A stretch of 64,000 nucleotides of DNA from HGM04593 sp045591315 (lineage in GTDB: Bacteria; Bacteroidota; Bacteroidia; Bacteroidales; Bacteroidaceae), in contig JAZNSN010000030.1 in assembly GCA_045591315.1 (NCBI GenBank), positions 1 through 64,000 of the forward strand, in the 5' to 3' direction. Numbering within the stretch: position 1 is the stretch's first letter; every line of letters begins with the position of its first letter. Under the pieces are notes generated by a model that saw nothing but the letters and a program-made list of their open reading frames with translations, was not told where the DNA came from and made no database searches. Positions 25,017 to 34,327 of the stretch are shown one piece after another. The position numbers and the translations under genes are program-made.

Positions 25017-27413
25017 TTACTTGATAAGGTACTTACGGCCGTCAACAATAACGATTCCCGATGCAGGAAGCCTGTCTAGCTTCTGACCATGCAGGTTGTA
25101 TATACCTTTAGGGGCATTTTCTTCTCTTACAACGATATTTTCTATATCTGTTGACTCCCCGAACTTGATGTTAGGATTCTCAATGATATACATTACCGAG
25201 CCGTGGTCGTCCCATGTCCAGTTGCGGACAGCTGTCAGAGGCTCATTGGTAACGATACAGGCAAAATATGTAGAGCTTTCGCTGTAACTTCCACCTGCAT
25301 GAAAACTGAAAGTGCCGTCACCATTGTCGCGTATCTTATCCAATGCAACCTTTTCGGCTGTAAACTTGTAGTCGCGGTTGTCACGGGTAACATACTCCTG
25401 CTTCGCAGGCTGGAACAGATAGTACTTCCCGTCTTCCTGGATAATCTGCCACGCAACGGTCGTATCAAAAGGGCTTACAGCCTCCTTATAGATACTCACT
25501 ACAGCCTGATTCGATGGAAGATTGTTATAAGATGATGTTGTCAAGCCACGCAAGCTGAGATACGTATCCGAAATTGTTGTATTCCAGGCTAAATATCCCT
25601 CGCCGCTCTTGGCCTTTATATGGTAGGCCGCGTCATTGCTCAACTCGTCGAGCGAGGTTATCTGACGATATTCCAGAATCTTCTTATATTCAACATTTAC
25701 CACTTTGTTCTGGGTATCCAATGAAACTTCAGCAACATATCCTTCGATATTTATAGCAGCCACATCCTCAACTGTAAAGAACTGGGTAACCTCAATGCTT
25801 TCACCCGATTTATATTCCTTGCCGGCATACACGATACCGCCTTCGTCATCAACGCCTGTAACACTTACAGTGTATTCGTATGCCTGCTGCATATCGCCCT
25901 TGATACTCACATGACTACCGCGTATATACTCGGCTGGGATTGTATATGTTCCGTCAGCAGCAATAGCTGTATGTGGAACATTCACCTCTATCCAGTTAGG
26001 GTTGCCATTTTCATCAAGCTGCTCAGCAGCGTTCACATTATATCCGTACTTCAATGCGAAACCGTACTGTATGAAGCCTGGAGCTGGGATGTCCTTCACA
26101 GTCAAAGGCTCGGCATAACCGGTTATATAGCCTTGCAGTTCGCTTTCATCCGATGCCAGCACAATGTCGCCATTGAGTTGGGAAGCACTTACAGAAACCT
26201 CGTCGCCATGTACGTCAAGCATAAGGTCCACATATCCTCCGCCGTCGGAAATGACTGTACTGCTTCCTGCAGGGTCTATGCTGTTCCAGTCAACCTTGTA
26301 GCGCATACGGTACATACCCGGTTCTGTCCCGGCAGGAACAGTAAACGAAGGCACGCCGGCACCGATAGTGTTGCCATTGCTGACTGTTGTACCGTCACTC
26401 TTGTACCATGTGTTGCCAACCTGATATGCGTTGTAGCTTACGATTTCGCTGCCTGCCGCCGGTGTTCCATTGTCGTTTATAGCATATTCGAATTTGCCGT
26501 CGTTGTTCCAATCTACATATACATAAGCACTCATCCATGAACCGGAATAGTTGAAAGTAGGCTGTACCTGAGTACCTGCCTTTGCCGAAAATACACTCAA
26601 GGTTGTGTTGTCGGTGTAAACCTTACCGGTATTTGCAGCCGAAGTATAGCTTACACCGGCCGATGTAAGACCTACGCTATTGAGAGAACGGTCTCCACGT
26701 GTTCTTGCAGCATCCTTGTCATAGGTAAGAGCATATTTGTCTGTAGAGAAACGTTTGTCAGGGTTGTTGTCAACGACAATCTCATCAAAATATGCTACCC
26801 AGTCATTCTGGTCGGCATGAGGCGAGCGTACATCGGGAACAATAACCAAAGAGTAGATATCGATACCGCTGTTGGCATTCTCTTCCTTGGAGTAAGAGAA
26901 CCCCTTGAAACCTACCACAATATCCTGCCAACCATCCTTTGGAGCGACATTTACATTAGTGACTGCCCAGAACTGCTCCTCCTCACCGGTTTGCCAGTTC
27001 CAGCTCTCCTCAATTCGCTTGCCCAAGCCTATGACCATCATACGGCTGTCTGTAGGCTTGTCTTTAAGGTAAGCCATCACATGAATATACTGCAACTGCT
27101 TGGTCACACGGATAGGTTCCTTAAGATCTATTCTCACGCCAAAGGCATTGCTGCCGAAACGGCTACGTTGCAAAGCAACAACTTTTCCGGTTGAATTAGG
27201 AGCCACACCGAGCACCTCATCTACAGATACATCAGGGTTTTCCGTTACCGCAGCGTTCCCGGTGAGAACACCCTTACGGAAGGGGCTCTCCTCCCATTTA
27301 TCATAAACACTTATCGATTTGTAGTCCTCGCTGTCAAATGTTATCGTTGTTTGCGCTGAAGATGTAAGGCTTAAAAACATCAACGCTGCAGAAAATAATA
27401 TATTCTTTTTCAT
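25017..27413 (-). CDS. Secreted GEVED-domain protein with C-terminal sorting-type domain
   Basis: A 798-residue exported protein with a signal peptide ending SSAQ near residue 21. Residues about 22-215 form a beta-sandwich-like domain (carbohydrate-binding or DUF4465-like: ITFDSEDYKSISVYDKWEES, VVDN at the end). A GEVED domain follows (residues about 270-410), recognised by MSAYVYVDWNNDGKFEY and MYRMRYKVDWNS. The last 30 residues, GIYNLHGQKLDRLPASG plus a GRKYLIK tail, resemble the C-terminal module of Bacteroidales surface proteins related to type IX secretion sorting domains. It lies 33 bases downstream of the GH29 gene and shares its terminator, so it is likely a surface glycan-binding partner; no catalytic domain is obvious. 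Confidence 0.75.
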   Translation of the reverse strand: MKKNILFSAALMFLSLTSSAQTTITFDSEDYKSISVYDKWEESPFRKGVLTGNAAVTENPDVSVDEVLGVAPNSTGKVVALQRSRFGSNAFGVRIDLKEPIRVTKQLQYIHVMAYLKDKPTDSRMMVIGLGKRIEESWNWQTGEEEQFWAVTNVNVAPKDGWQDIVVGFKGFSYSKEENANSGIDIYSLVIVPDVRSPHADQNDWVAYFDEIVVDNNPDKRFSTDKYALTYDKDAARTRGDRSLNSVGLTSAGVSYTSAANTGKVYTDNTTLSVFSAKAGTQVQPTFNYSGSWMSAYVYVDWNNDGKFEYAINDNGTPAAGSEIVSYNAYQVGNTWYKSDGTTVSNGNTIGAGVPSFTVPAGTEPGMYRMRYKVDWNSIDPAGSSTVISDGGGYVDLMLDVHGDEVSVSASQLNGDIVLASDESELQGYITGYAEPLTVKDIPAPGFIQYGFALKYGYNVNAAEQLDENGNPNWIEVNVPHTAIAADGTYTIPAEYIRGSHVSIKGDMQQAYEYTVSVTGVDDEGGIVYAGKEYKSGESIEVTQFFTVEDVAAINIEGYVAEVSLDTQNKVVNVEYKKILEYRQITSLDELSNDAAYHIKAKSGEGYLAWNTTISDTYLSLRGLTTSSYNNLPSNQAVVSIYKEAVSPFDTTVAWQIIQEDGKYYLFQPAKQEYVTRDNRDYKFTAEKVALDKIRDNGDGTFSFHAGGSYSESSTYFACIVTNEPLTAVRNWTWDDHGSVMYIIENPNIKFGESTDIENIVVREENAPKGIYNLHGQKLDRLPASGIVIVDGRKYLIK

Positions 27414-27446
27414 AAGTTTTCGCTTTTATAATTAGGTCGATGTTTA

Positions 27447-28982
27447 TTAATATACGTTCAAATTAGAGAGCAAAGGACATGCACGGCTATCAAGAATTGT
27501 TATACGCAGTTTCTTTGCATTGTAGCCGCTGCCAAAGCTTTCGCTTGTCTTTCCGTTCAAAGGGATAATACGCTTGTAACCTACAGTCGTTGTCTGCATA
27601 GCCGGACAGAGTTCGGTCCACGATTCGCCATTTGAGCTGTATTCAATCTTGAAGTCCTTTATGCGCTGACCAAGGAAAACAGGCTCCTGCAATACGAGAT
27701 AACGTATCACCTGTGGAGTATCCCAAGAAAGTGTTATTGTAGCAGTAAGGTTATCATCGTTTGTACCCCAATATGTCTCTTTATTACCGTCAGTAAGGTT
27801 GGCAACCTCATAATTTCCGCCTGTACGGGTCTCGCTTACCTCGATAGTCGCGCTCTTTGCGAAATCGGTTGCCTCAGTACTCTCGTCAAGGCCATATACA
27901 GGCACCGCGAGACGTTCGTGCAACATCTTTCCCAGTTTCACCAGTTCGTTGACTGTATTGTCGGGAAGTATGCCATATTGGTTTGGAGGACAGTTCAGGA
28001 TTAGAGTTGCATTGCGGCCGACAGTTTCAAGATACATCTGGAAAAGACGCTCTGCACTCTTCATAGACTCGCCCTGATGCCAGAACCATCCTGCACTTGT
28101 AGCCTTGGCATCACTCTCACCGGGATTCCAGAACCAACCGTTGATATCGCCCTCTTCGCGTATAACAGACTCGGACAGATAGTCGGTCATGGCCCAGTTC
28201 GTTTCACCGGCATATCCCGACTCGTTACCAATCCAGCGTGCTTCGCCACCGACACCCCACATTACACAGTTGGGTGCGATACGGTGTACACGGGTACGCA
28301 AGTTAGGTACATCGTAGTAGATTTCCGGGTCAATATCACGTGTACCGCCCTCGCCACCGTAATAGCCGTCGCCGCCGCGTGCACCGTCGAACCACATCTC
28401 AAACTGGTCGGAGCCATATTCGGCCAACTCCTCACACTGTTTCAGGAACACCTCTGTAACGTATGTATCCTTGCCATAGTGTGCCGAGTTGCGGTCCCAC
28501 GGAGAAATGTAGAAACCATACTTCATGTTATGCTTCTTGCTTGCCTCTGCAAACAGTTGAGGAATATTTGCGTTACGGCCATTTTCATTGCCGGCATTCT
28601 TGATGCTATGCTCGGTAGTTGCTGTAGGCCATAGGCAGAAACCGTCGTGATGCTTCACTACGGCAATGCCGCCGTTCATTCCGGCTGCCTTTACAGAAGT
28701 AACCCACTGTTCAGGATTCGGCAATGCCAAAGGAGCATATCTTGACTCCGCTTCATTGCCGTAACCCCACTCCGAACCGGTAAAAGTATTCATACCATAG
28801 TGGAAGAATGCATAAAACTCGGTTTCGTTCCATAAAAGCTGTCGTTCATCGGGCACAGGGTGCACCGGAGCCGGCACATTGTCGGGATTGGACAGAGCCT
28901 CATCCTTCAGCTGCAACTGCGCCGTTGCAGAGAATGGAACCAGAATTCCCAACAAGACAAAATAAGTAATAAATTTTTTCAT
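27447..28982 (-). CDS. Alpha-L-fucosidase, GH29, with F5/8 type C (CBM32-like) domain
   Basis: A 511-residue exported enzyme (signal MKKFITYFVLLGILVPFSATAQ). The GH29 barrel shows FAFFHYGMNTFTG-like residues, VVKHHDGFCLWPT, YGFYISPWDRNS, and the nucleophile-containing FEMWFDGARGGDGYYG near residue 200. The C-terminal 130 residues form a discoidin-like carbohydrate-binding domain (NLTDGNKETYWGT, LQEPVFLGQRIKDFKIEY). The enzyme removes alpha-linked fucose from host glycans in the periplasm or on the surface. It is operonic with the GEVED gene downstream. Upstream are remnants of GH20 and C10 genes. Confidence 0.93.
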   Translation of the reverse strand: MKKFITYFVLLGILVPFSATAQLQLKDEALSNPDNVPAPVHPVPDERQLLWNETEFYAFFHYGMNTFTGSEWGYGNEAESRYAPLALPNPEQWVTSVKAAGMNGGIAVVKHHDGFCLWPTATTEHSIKNAGNENGRNANIPQLFAEASKKHNMKYGFYISPWDRNSAHYGKDTYVTEVFLKQCEELAEYGSDQFEMWFDGARGGDGYYGGEGGTRDIDPEIYYDVPNLRTRVHRIAPNCVMWGVGGEARWIGNESGYAGETNWAMTDYLSESVIREEGDINGWFWNPGESDAKATSAGWFWHQGESMKSAERLFQMYLETVGRNATLILNCPPNQYGILPDNTVNELVKLGKMLHERLAVPVYGLDESTEATDFAKSATIEVSETRTGGNYEVANLTDGNKETYWGTNDDNLTATITLSWDTPQVIRYLVLQEPVFLGQRIKDFKIEYSSNGESWTELCPAMQTTTVGYKRIIPLNGKTSESFGSGYNAKKLRITILDSRACPLLSNLNVY

Positions 28983-29065
28983 TTAGTTAAATAAAATTGG
29001 TTAGTTAAAAAATTCTATCACAAATGAAGCAGCCTTATATACAAACGAAACCACTCCATTTTCTG

Positions 29066-29097
29066 CAAAGAAAAAGAAAAAAAAGGAAACGACCAAA
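29066..29097 (-). promoter_or_regulatory. Possible promoter of the fucosidase operon
   Basis: On the minus strand TTTG, 20 bases, then TTTCTTTG. Spacing is right, but the -7 deviates at the second base of TAnnTTTG. Confidence 0.35.
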
Positions 29098-29173
29098 TTG
29101 TCATTTCACATATTTTAAACTTCTCTGTCTGTCCGCAAAGCAACATAGAAGACTTGTAAATGAGGGAGTAGAA

Positions 29174-29503
29174 TCATTCCTCTTTGAAAACACTACCATA
29201 CACAAATCCCTCCCCGGCAAACCAGTTCTCCATTATATTAACTCTTTGATAAAAATTCTCAAATGGAGCCAGTCCTCCATAATGCCACATCTGTTCGGCT
29301 AAAGCCAAAATACGAGGAAACAATCGCTTATCTATCATCGCTTCTGTTACCCCATAATCAGTCCATAGAGCGCATGTCATACCCCAGACCAAAGAATCAT
29401 TTTCTTGAACAGCGTGATATGACGGATTATTAACGTAAGCATCCCGAATATTGAAAGTCCGATTCTCATTGTAACCCCGCCATGGCGCAACAGGGAAATT
29501 CAA
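29174..29503 (-). pseudogene. C-terminal remnant of a GH20 beta-hexosaminidase
   Basis: About 109 codons remain of the end of a GH20 catalytic domain: WGMTCALWTDYGVTEAMIDKRLFPRILALAEQMW, with the conserved LW(T/S)E, RLFPR and LAE.MW pattern that closes the GH20 barrel. The catalytic DE motif and the whole N-terminal part are missing. The frame opens only at a TTG at 29503, directly next to a C10-peptidase fragment. A full GH20 gene normally encodes 500-700 residues, so this is a truncated remnant. Confidence 0.8.
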
Positions 29504-29691
29504 ATTTCGGTACTACCTGTGCCATATGCTACCTGATAAGCATATCCAAGGTCGCGCATCAGAGTAGCTACAGCATCAGCGTCCGCTTCATTGTATGTGC
29601 CGCTATAATTGTCAAGCATATTCTCCCAATCATATCTGTAACCAAGGAGTATGCTCTCACCGGTCCCGGAGTTAATCACTTTAGAAGCTGT
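29500..29691 (-). pseudogene. Fragment of a C10 (streptopain-like) peptidase gene
   Basis: One minus-strand frame reads ESILLGYRYDWENMLDNYSG and continues ADAVATLMRDLGYAYQVAYGTGST before a TGA at 29502-29500. This is the pattern found just before the catalytic His region of C10 peptidases, where YDWxxM...Y...AVAxLMxDxGxxxxxxYG is conserved. Only about 60 codons remain, with no start. Its beginning overlaps the sulfatase stop and its end joins the GH20 remnant, so two unrelated genes have been cut and joined here. Confidence 0.7.
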
Positions 29692-29693
29692 AT

Positions 29694-31229
29694 TTACTTA
29701 CGACCGTCCGGCCAAAGGCAAGGCTCACCTGTGGATATAACAAATGGTCGCTGCGCATCTACACTACGGAGTTTATCCGACAACAGTTCACTTAGCTGTT
29801 TAACAAGCAATGGAAATGATTCTGCGATATTATCAGTCTCGCCAATATCTGTACGTATATTATAGAGTTCTTTTTTGCCATCTTCATACCAATATATCAG
29901 TTTGTAATCTCCTAGACGGATTGTACAGGTTGCCCCAATCCCATAATCCCTATTATCACCCGAAATCCAATTATTAGGCATGTTCCATATTAAAGGGCGG
30001 GAGCCATTATCACTCTTCTCGCCTTTCAGCATCGGCACAAAACTGACACCGTCAACACATTGCTTGGTGTGGTAATCACAAACCCCGGCCATTTCAAGAA
30101 TAGACGGAAAAAAATCTTCTATTATCACATAATCATTGTTCGTTGTTCCCGGGACCGTAACCCCATTCCAATATACGATCATAGGCACCCGGATACCCCC
30201 TTCATAAGCAGAGCCTTTACCTGAACGCAACGGAAGGTTTTGAGTATGCAATGGAGGCGTACGTCCGTAAAGCGAGTATCCCCCATTATCAGACATAAAG
30301 ATTATGACAGTGTTTTCAAGCACCTCTTTGCTCTCCAAAAAATCCATAATATCACCCAGACTTTTATCAACACCCTCTACCATTGAAGCGTAGTTGGCTT
30401 CGGATTGCGAAAGTCCTCGCTGCAGATACTTATCAACAAAGCGATTATCGGCTTGCAGGGGCACATGTACTGCATAGTGTGACATATAAAGGAAGAACGG
30501 TTCTTTCTTTTCAATAGAACTTTCAAACGCCTTTATGGCTTCAAGTGTCAGAACCTCTGTAATGGAGACATCCTCATCCCAATACTCTTCAAGTCCCGGT
30601 ACAGCAAAACCGCTCACGGGCTCACCGTTTTTATTATGTCCAAAGCGTTCTTTGCCCAGATATGAAGCAAGTCCACCGGCTGCATGTCCTGCGATATTGA
30701 CATTAAATCCCAAATTAACAGGATTGGCCGAAGGTGTATCAGTTGCGCCAAAATGAGCTTTACCACAATTAATCGTATTATATCCATTATCGGACAGAAT
30801 AGCAGCTAATGATGTTGCAGGGAAGCTATTGGGCACCCCCTCAACAGGCTGCACACCATTGACATTCCATTGTGGCATTTTCAATGTGTCGTGCTTTTCG
30901 TCGGTAGATGTATTCTTTGTTAAAGTCCAATTGGTAACCTTGTGACGTGCAGCATTTGCACCTGTAAGCAAACTGCATCTTGAAGGAGAACTTACACTCG
31001 AAGCATATGCCTGAGTAAATTTCACCCCCATAGCTGCAAGCCGCTCCATATTGGGGGTGTTATAACGATTATTCAACGGTGTCTTCTGAATATGAAACGG
31101 GACTGATGTATCCTGCCATCCCATATCATCTACTAAAAATAGAATTATATTAGGACGCTTGTCTTCTGCTTGGGCATTTGAGACAAGTGATAAAAGAGCC
31201 ATAGCTCCCAAAGTCTTAGAAAACCTCAT
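29694..31229 (-). CDS. Sulfatase, Ser-type
   Basis: A 511-residue exported enzyme (signal ending SNAQA). The metal-binding start NIILFLVDDMGW is followed by the activation motif SSPSRCSLLTG near residues 80-90. There Ser replaces Cys as the residue converted to formylglycine, so an anaerobic SAM-dependent maturase (anSME) is needed; none is in the window. Further conserved parts are KAHFGA, MSHYAVHVPLQ and IFMSDNGGYS. It removes sulfate from glycans such as mucin or glycosaminoglycan; the exact substrate cannot be read. It is 8 bases downstream of a rhodanese lipoprotein gene and upstream of a decayed C10/GH20 region and the GH29 gene. Confidence 0.93.
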   Translation of the reverse strand: MRFSKTLGAMALLSLVSNAQAEDKRPNIILFLVDDMGWQDTSVPFHIQKTPLNNRYNTPNMERLAAMGVKFTQAYASSVSSPSRCSLLTGANAARHKVTNWTLTKNTSTDEKHDTLKMPQWNVNGVQPVEGVPNSFPATSLAAILSDNGYNTINCGKAHFGATDTPSANPVNLGFNVNIAGHAAGGLASYLGKERFGHNKNGEPVSGFAVPGLEEYWDEDVSITEVLTLEAIKAFESSIEKKEPFFLYMSHYAVHVPLQADNRFVDKYLQRGLSQSEANYASMVEGVDKSLGDIMDFLESKEVLENTVIIFMSDNGGYSLYGRTPPLHTQNLPLRSGKGSAYEGGIRVPMIVYWNGVTVPGTTNNDYVIIEDFFPSILEMAGVCDYHTKQCVDGVSFVPMLKGEKSDNGSRPLIWNMPNNWISGDNRDYGIGATCTIRLGDYKLIYWYEDGKKELYNIRTDIGETDNIAESFPLLVKQLSELLSDKLRSVDAQRPFVISTGEPCLWPDGRK

Positions 31230-31237
31230 AAAGTATG

Positions 31238-31618
31238 CTATTTACCATCTTTAATCCATTCTTTGTAGCCATTTTCGAGTTCAAAGACTTTAAAGCCCAT
31301 AGATGAGAGTTGCTCCGCAGCTTCAGCACTTTGACGACCACCTCGGCAATATACCGCTACCGGACGTCCCTTGTCAAGCGTCCTATCGACTTGGCCACAG
31401 AAATCTCCACCGGCGAGACTTATATTTATACTTCCCTCAATATTTCCTTCAACGAACTCTTCGGCAGAGCGTACATCTACAAGTTGAACATCCGGATTCG
31501 CTATCACTTCTGCAAATTCTTTCGCAGGAATGGTCTCTATGGCATTTTTTATTTTACAACTACTGAAAGACAGCAACACAAGAGTCAAAAGAACCGTTGT
31601 TAAACATATTTTTCTCAT
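31238..31618 (-). CDS. Rhodanese-like lipoprotein
   Basis: A 126-residue protein from ATG 31618. The longer frame adds a tail before a clear lipoprotein signal MRKICLTTVLLTLVLLSFSSC, so the internal start is preferred. One rhodanese domain: VQLVDVRSAEEFVEGNIEGS, then the active-site loop YCRGGRQS with the catalytic Cys. It could transfer sulfane sulfur or act as a thiol-related periplasmic protein. Its position 8 bases before a sulfatase suggests they are co-transcribed. The coupling to sulfate removal is only suggestive, because rhodaneses do not use sulfate. Confidence 0.88.
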   Translation of the reverse strand: MRKICLTTVLLTLVLLSFSSCKIKNAIETIPAKEFAEVIANPDVQLVDVRSAEEFVEGNIEGSINISLAGGDFCGQVDRTLDKGRPVAVYCRGGRQSAEAAEQLSSMGFKVFELENGYKEWIKDGK

Positions 31619-31737
31619 AACTTTATTTTTTAATTTGACAAACTTTGCTTGTAGCGCAAAAATAATAAAAACCGCATTAATATTGATGAGCATACATTAA
31701 ATTTTCACTAAATCAAGTTGATTCTGCTGCAGAACAA

Positions 31738-32481
31738 TCAAGACAGATAATCAGCCAGAAGAACCAGTACCTTACAATACTCTGCCGCAGACTCTTTACG
31801 CAGGAGCACACCCTCATCGCCATGAAGGTTACCTCCAACGGGAGCACAGAGTGTAAAGCATGGAATGCCGTATTCGGCATAGCACCACGACTCATCGGGC
31901 TCTGCATTATGGGAAAAAGCGAACCGTCCGCTGTACGGTTCAAGGGATGAGACAATGCCATACCCGGTAAGAATATCGATGCAAGCATCGTTCTCTATAG
32001 TAAAAAGCGCACCTCTCTCCCACCCTACATTGGTAACATCCTGCACCAAGACAAAAGAGACATTGCAATCAAGCCTGCTAAGTGCAAGCAGAGCCTGCGC
32101 TGCCCCTTTGGAATCCTTTTCCTCGTCTCCTGTAAAGGCTACTGCCACATTGTCGGGAAGATTCCCGTTCAGCATATTCCACAGCACCGCAGCATTTCCG
32201 AAACTATTGTCGAACGTGCCCCGATAGAATTCACCGTCATCATTACAGAAACAACGGCTGTAAACGCAATCGACATGCGAAGAGACAAGCAGAACCTTGT
32301 CCTGCACGCAAAAGCCCTCCTTTGCAAAAATCAAAGCAAGCGGCTCACGCGACACAAGCCTGTAGCAAGAACCTTCGAGCAACCGTTCAATGACAGAGAG
32401 ACGGTCTGCTACGACAAAGCAGTCGCCATTGTCCTTGCAGTCAACGGTAACGGCCTTGAGCAGGGAGAAGAAATCATTCAT
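31738..32481 (-). CDS. Zinc aminopeptidase-like protein (M20/M28/M42 type)
   Basis: A 247-residue protein without a signal peptide. Candidate metal ligands follow the dinuclear zinc peptidase order: SSHVDCVYSR (His, Asp), FRGTFDNSFGNAAVL-type segment (Asp), TGDEEKDSKGA (catalytic Glu pair), VQDVTNVG (Asp) and GNLHGDEG (His). Shorter than most M20 or M42 enzymes, it lacks a large lid domain. It may be a cytoplasmic peptidase, but substrate is unknown and the family assignment is approximate. It overlaps the upstream YigZ gene by 8 bases, so the two are translationally coupled, and serC lies just before them. Confidence 0.68.
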   Translation of the reverse strand: MNDFFSLLKAVTVDCKDNGDCFVVADRLSVIERLLEGSCYRLVSREPLALIFAKEGFCVQDKVLLVSSHVDCVYSRCFCNDDGEFYRGTFDNSFGNAAVLWNMLNGNLPDNVAVAFTGDEEKDSKGAAQALLALSRLDCNVSFVLVQDVTNVGWERGALFTIENDACIDILTGYGIVSSLEPYSGRFAFSHNAEPDESWCYAEYGIPCFTLCAPVGGNLHGDEGVLLRKESAAEYCKVLVLLADYLS

Positions 32482-33106
32482 TATTGCCGGGATATTCTAT
32501 TCTAAGGTCGTTCCTGCTTGCTATCACAAGCTTTTCGTAACGCTCGACAAGACGCGGAAGACGTGACAGGCGCATTGACAAGCGCACCATGCAGTCGTTG
32601 TCAAAAACCTGCTCTACCACTTTCGGTTCTTCCTCTTTCACCACGCGCAGCACATCGTTGAGCAGAGGATAGGAGAACTTCAGGATTATCTCGCCGTTTA
32701 TTGTCTTCTCCACATGCTCCACCGACTCCAACGCCTCGGCAGCCGCTGCGCGGTAGGCAACTATAAGACCGCTTGTGCCGAGCTTGACACCGCCGAAGTA
32801 GCGCACCACAATCACAAGCACATTCGTAAGTTCTTTGCTATGTATCTGCCCAAGAATCGGCTTGCCGGCTGTACCCGAAGGCTCACCGTTGTCATTGGCA
32901 CGTTCCTGGTCGCCGCGCTCGCCAAGACGATAGGCATAACATACGTGGCGCGCATCGTAGTACTTCTTCTGATATGCTTCGATATATTCCTTTACCTGCT
33001 CTATTGCAGTGACAGGGATAGCGAAAGCAAGGAACTTGCTTCGCTTCTCGGTATATATGGCCTCACCTTGCTGTTCTATGGTCTTGTATATATCTTCTTC
33101 GGGCAT
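32474..33106 (-). CDS. YigZ/IMPACT-family protein
   Basis: A 210-residue protein with the UPF0029 (IMPACT N-terminal) domain: RSKFLAFAIPV, ARHVCYAYRLG, NDNGEPSGTAGKPIL and VIVVRYFGGVKLGTSGLIVAY are the family signatures. The C-terminal 60 residues are a DUF1949-like ferredoxin fold. Bacterial YigZ proteins are widespread and may act on translation or nucleic acids, but no reaction is established. It starts 3 bases after serC ends and overlaps the peptidase gene, so serC, yigZ and the peptidase form one leftward operon. Confidence 0.9.
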   Translation of the reverse strand: MPEEDIYKTIEQQGEAIYTEKRSKFLAFAIPVTAIEQVKEYIEAYQKKYYDARHVCYAYRLGERGDQERANDNGEPSGTAGKPILGQIHSKELTNVLVIVVRYFGGVKLGTSGLIVAYRAAAAEALESVEHVEKTINGEIILKFSYPLLNDVLRVVKEEEPKVVEQVFDNDCMVRLSMRLSRLPRLVERYEKLVIASRNDLRIEYPGNNE

Positions 33107-33109
33107 ATA

Positions 33110-34183
33110 CTACTTTTTTACATTCTTTTCAAACTCCCTCATGCAGGCTGCAAGCACCTTTGCTCCTTCAAGCGGCATTGCATTGTAGCAGGAAGCACGG
33201 AACCCGCCTACCGAACGATGCCCTTTGATTGCCACCACTCCACGCTCGGCAGCAAAAGAGACAAAAGGAGCTTCAAGCTCTTCATAGCCGGGAGACATGA
33301 CAAAATCAATGTTCATATACGAACGGTCCTCCTCGACAGCCGTAGCCATAAAGAGTGAATTACGCTCTATCTCGTCATACACGACCGTTGCCCGCTCTTC
33401 GGCTCGGCGCGCCATTTCCACGACACCGCCCTGCTCTCTCACCCAACGCAAGTTACACAATACTGTATATATCGGCAATGTGGGCGGAGTATTGAACATC
33501 GAACCGTTGGCTATATGCACACCGTAGTCGAGTATCGACGGTATTGCACGCCCCGCTCTGCCTAAGGCACTCTCTTTGACAATGGCAAACGAGAGGCCCG
33601 ACTGGGCAAGATTCTTCTGTGCGCCGCCGTATATGCAGTTATACTTGGAAACATCTACCGGACGCGAGAGAATATCGGACGACATGTCGGCAACAAGCGG
33701 AACAGGCGAATCGGGGTCATGACGCATCTGTGTCCCGTATATGGTATTGTTGGATGTCACATGCAGATAATCGGCATCGGCAGGAACTGCAAAATCCTTA
33801 GGTATATAGCTGAATGCCTTATCTGCCGATGATGCAACTTCCACAACCTCGCCGAAAAGCCTCGCCTCCTTTATGGCCTTCGTTGACCAAGTACCCGTAT
33901 TGAGGTAGGCAGCCTTGCTTCTAAGGAAATTGAACGGCACCATGCAGAAATGCATGCTTGCACCGCCGCCGAGGAAAAGCACCTCGTAGCCGGCCGGCAC
34001 ATCAAGCAGCTCCTTGAGCAGCAGCCTTGCTTCGTCAAGGATAGGCTTGAATTCCGCTGAGCGGTGGCTTAGTTCCATGAGCGAAAGCCCCATACCTTCA
34101 TAGTCGAGTACAGCCTGGGCTGTCTTCTCAACAACCTCACGCGGCAGCATGGAAGGACCTGCATTGAAATTATACTTTTTCAT
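33110..34183 (-). CDS. serC: Phosphoserine aminotransferase
   Basis: A 357-residue PLP enzyme that makes 3-phosphoserine from 3-phosphohydroxypyruvate and glutamate. ATG 34183 is chosen because MKKYNFNAGPSMLP is the family's N-terminus, and a -7-like TAACTTCG (minus strand, 34217-34210) lies just upstream within the longer frame. Key features are SLMELSHRS, FLGGGASMHFCMVPFN, ADMSSDILSRPVD and the PLP lysine in YGGAQKNLAQSG; HRSVGGFRASCYNAM is near the end. In Bacteroides serC often sits beside serA; serA is not adjacent here, and YigZ and a peptidase follow instead. Confidence 0.96.
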   Translation of the reverse strand: MKKYNFNAGPSMLPREVVEKTAQAVLDYEGMGLSLMELSHRSAEFKPILDEARLLLKELLDVPAGYEVLFLGGGASMHFCMVPFNFLRSKAAYLNTGTWSTKAIKEARLFGEVVEVASSADKAFSYIPKDFAVPADADYLHVTSNNTIYGTQMRHDPDSPVPLVADMSSDILSRPVDVSKYNCIYGGAQKNLAQSGLSFAIVKESALGRAGRAIPSILDYGVHIANGSMFNTPPTLPIYTVLCNLRWVREQGGVVEMARRAEERATVVYDEIERNSLFMATAVEEDRSYMNIDFVMSPGYEELEAPFVSFAAERGVVAIKGHRSVGGFRASCYNAMPLEGAKVLAACMREFEKNVKK

Positions 34184-34327
34184 CGGCGGACAGAATTCAT
34201 TATCGAGTGCGAAGTTAAGAAAAATAAAGGGAATGCAGCCCAACCGGAGAAGAAATTCATTTATCCGCAACACAATAATCATTAAAGTATCATTTCAGCA
34301 ACCCAAGCACCTGGCAACCGTCACCTT

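Noticed and set aside
29024..29302. A 92-codon plus-strand frame near the GH20 remnant
   Set aside because: Lys/Arg-rich frame across an AT-rich leader and opposite the GH20 remnant; no features of a gene.
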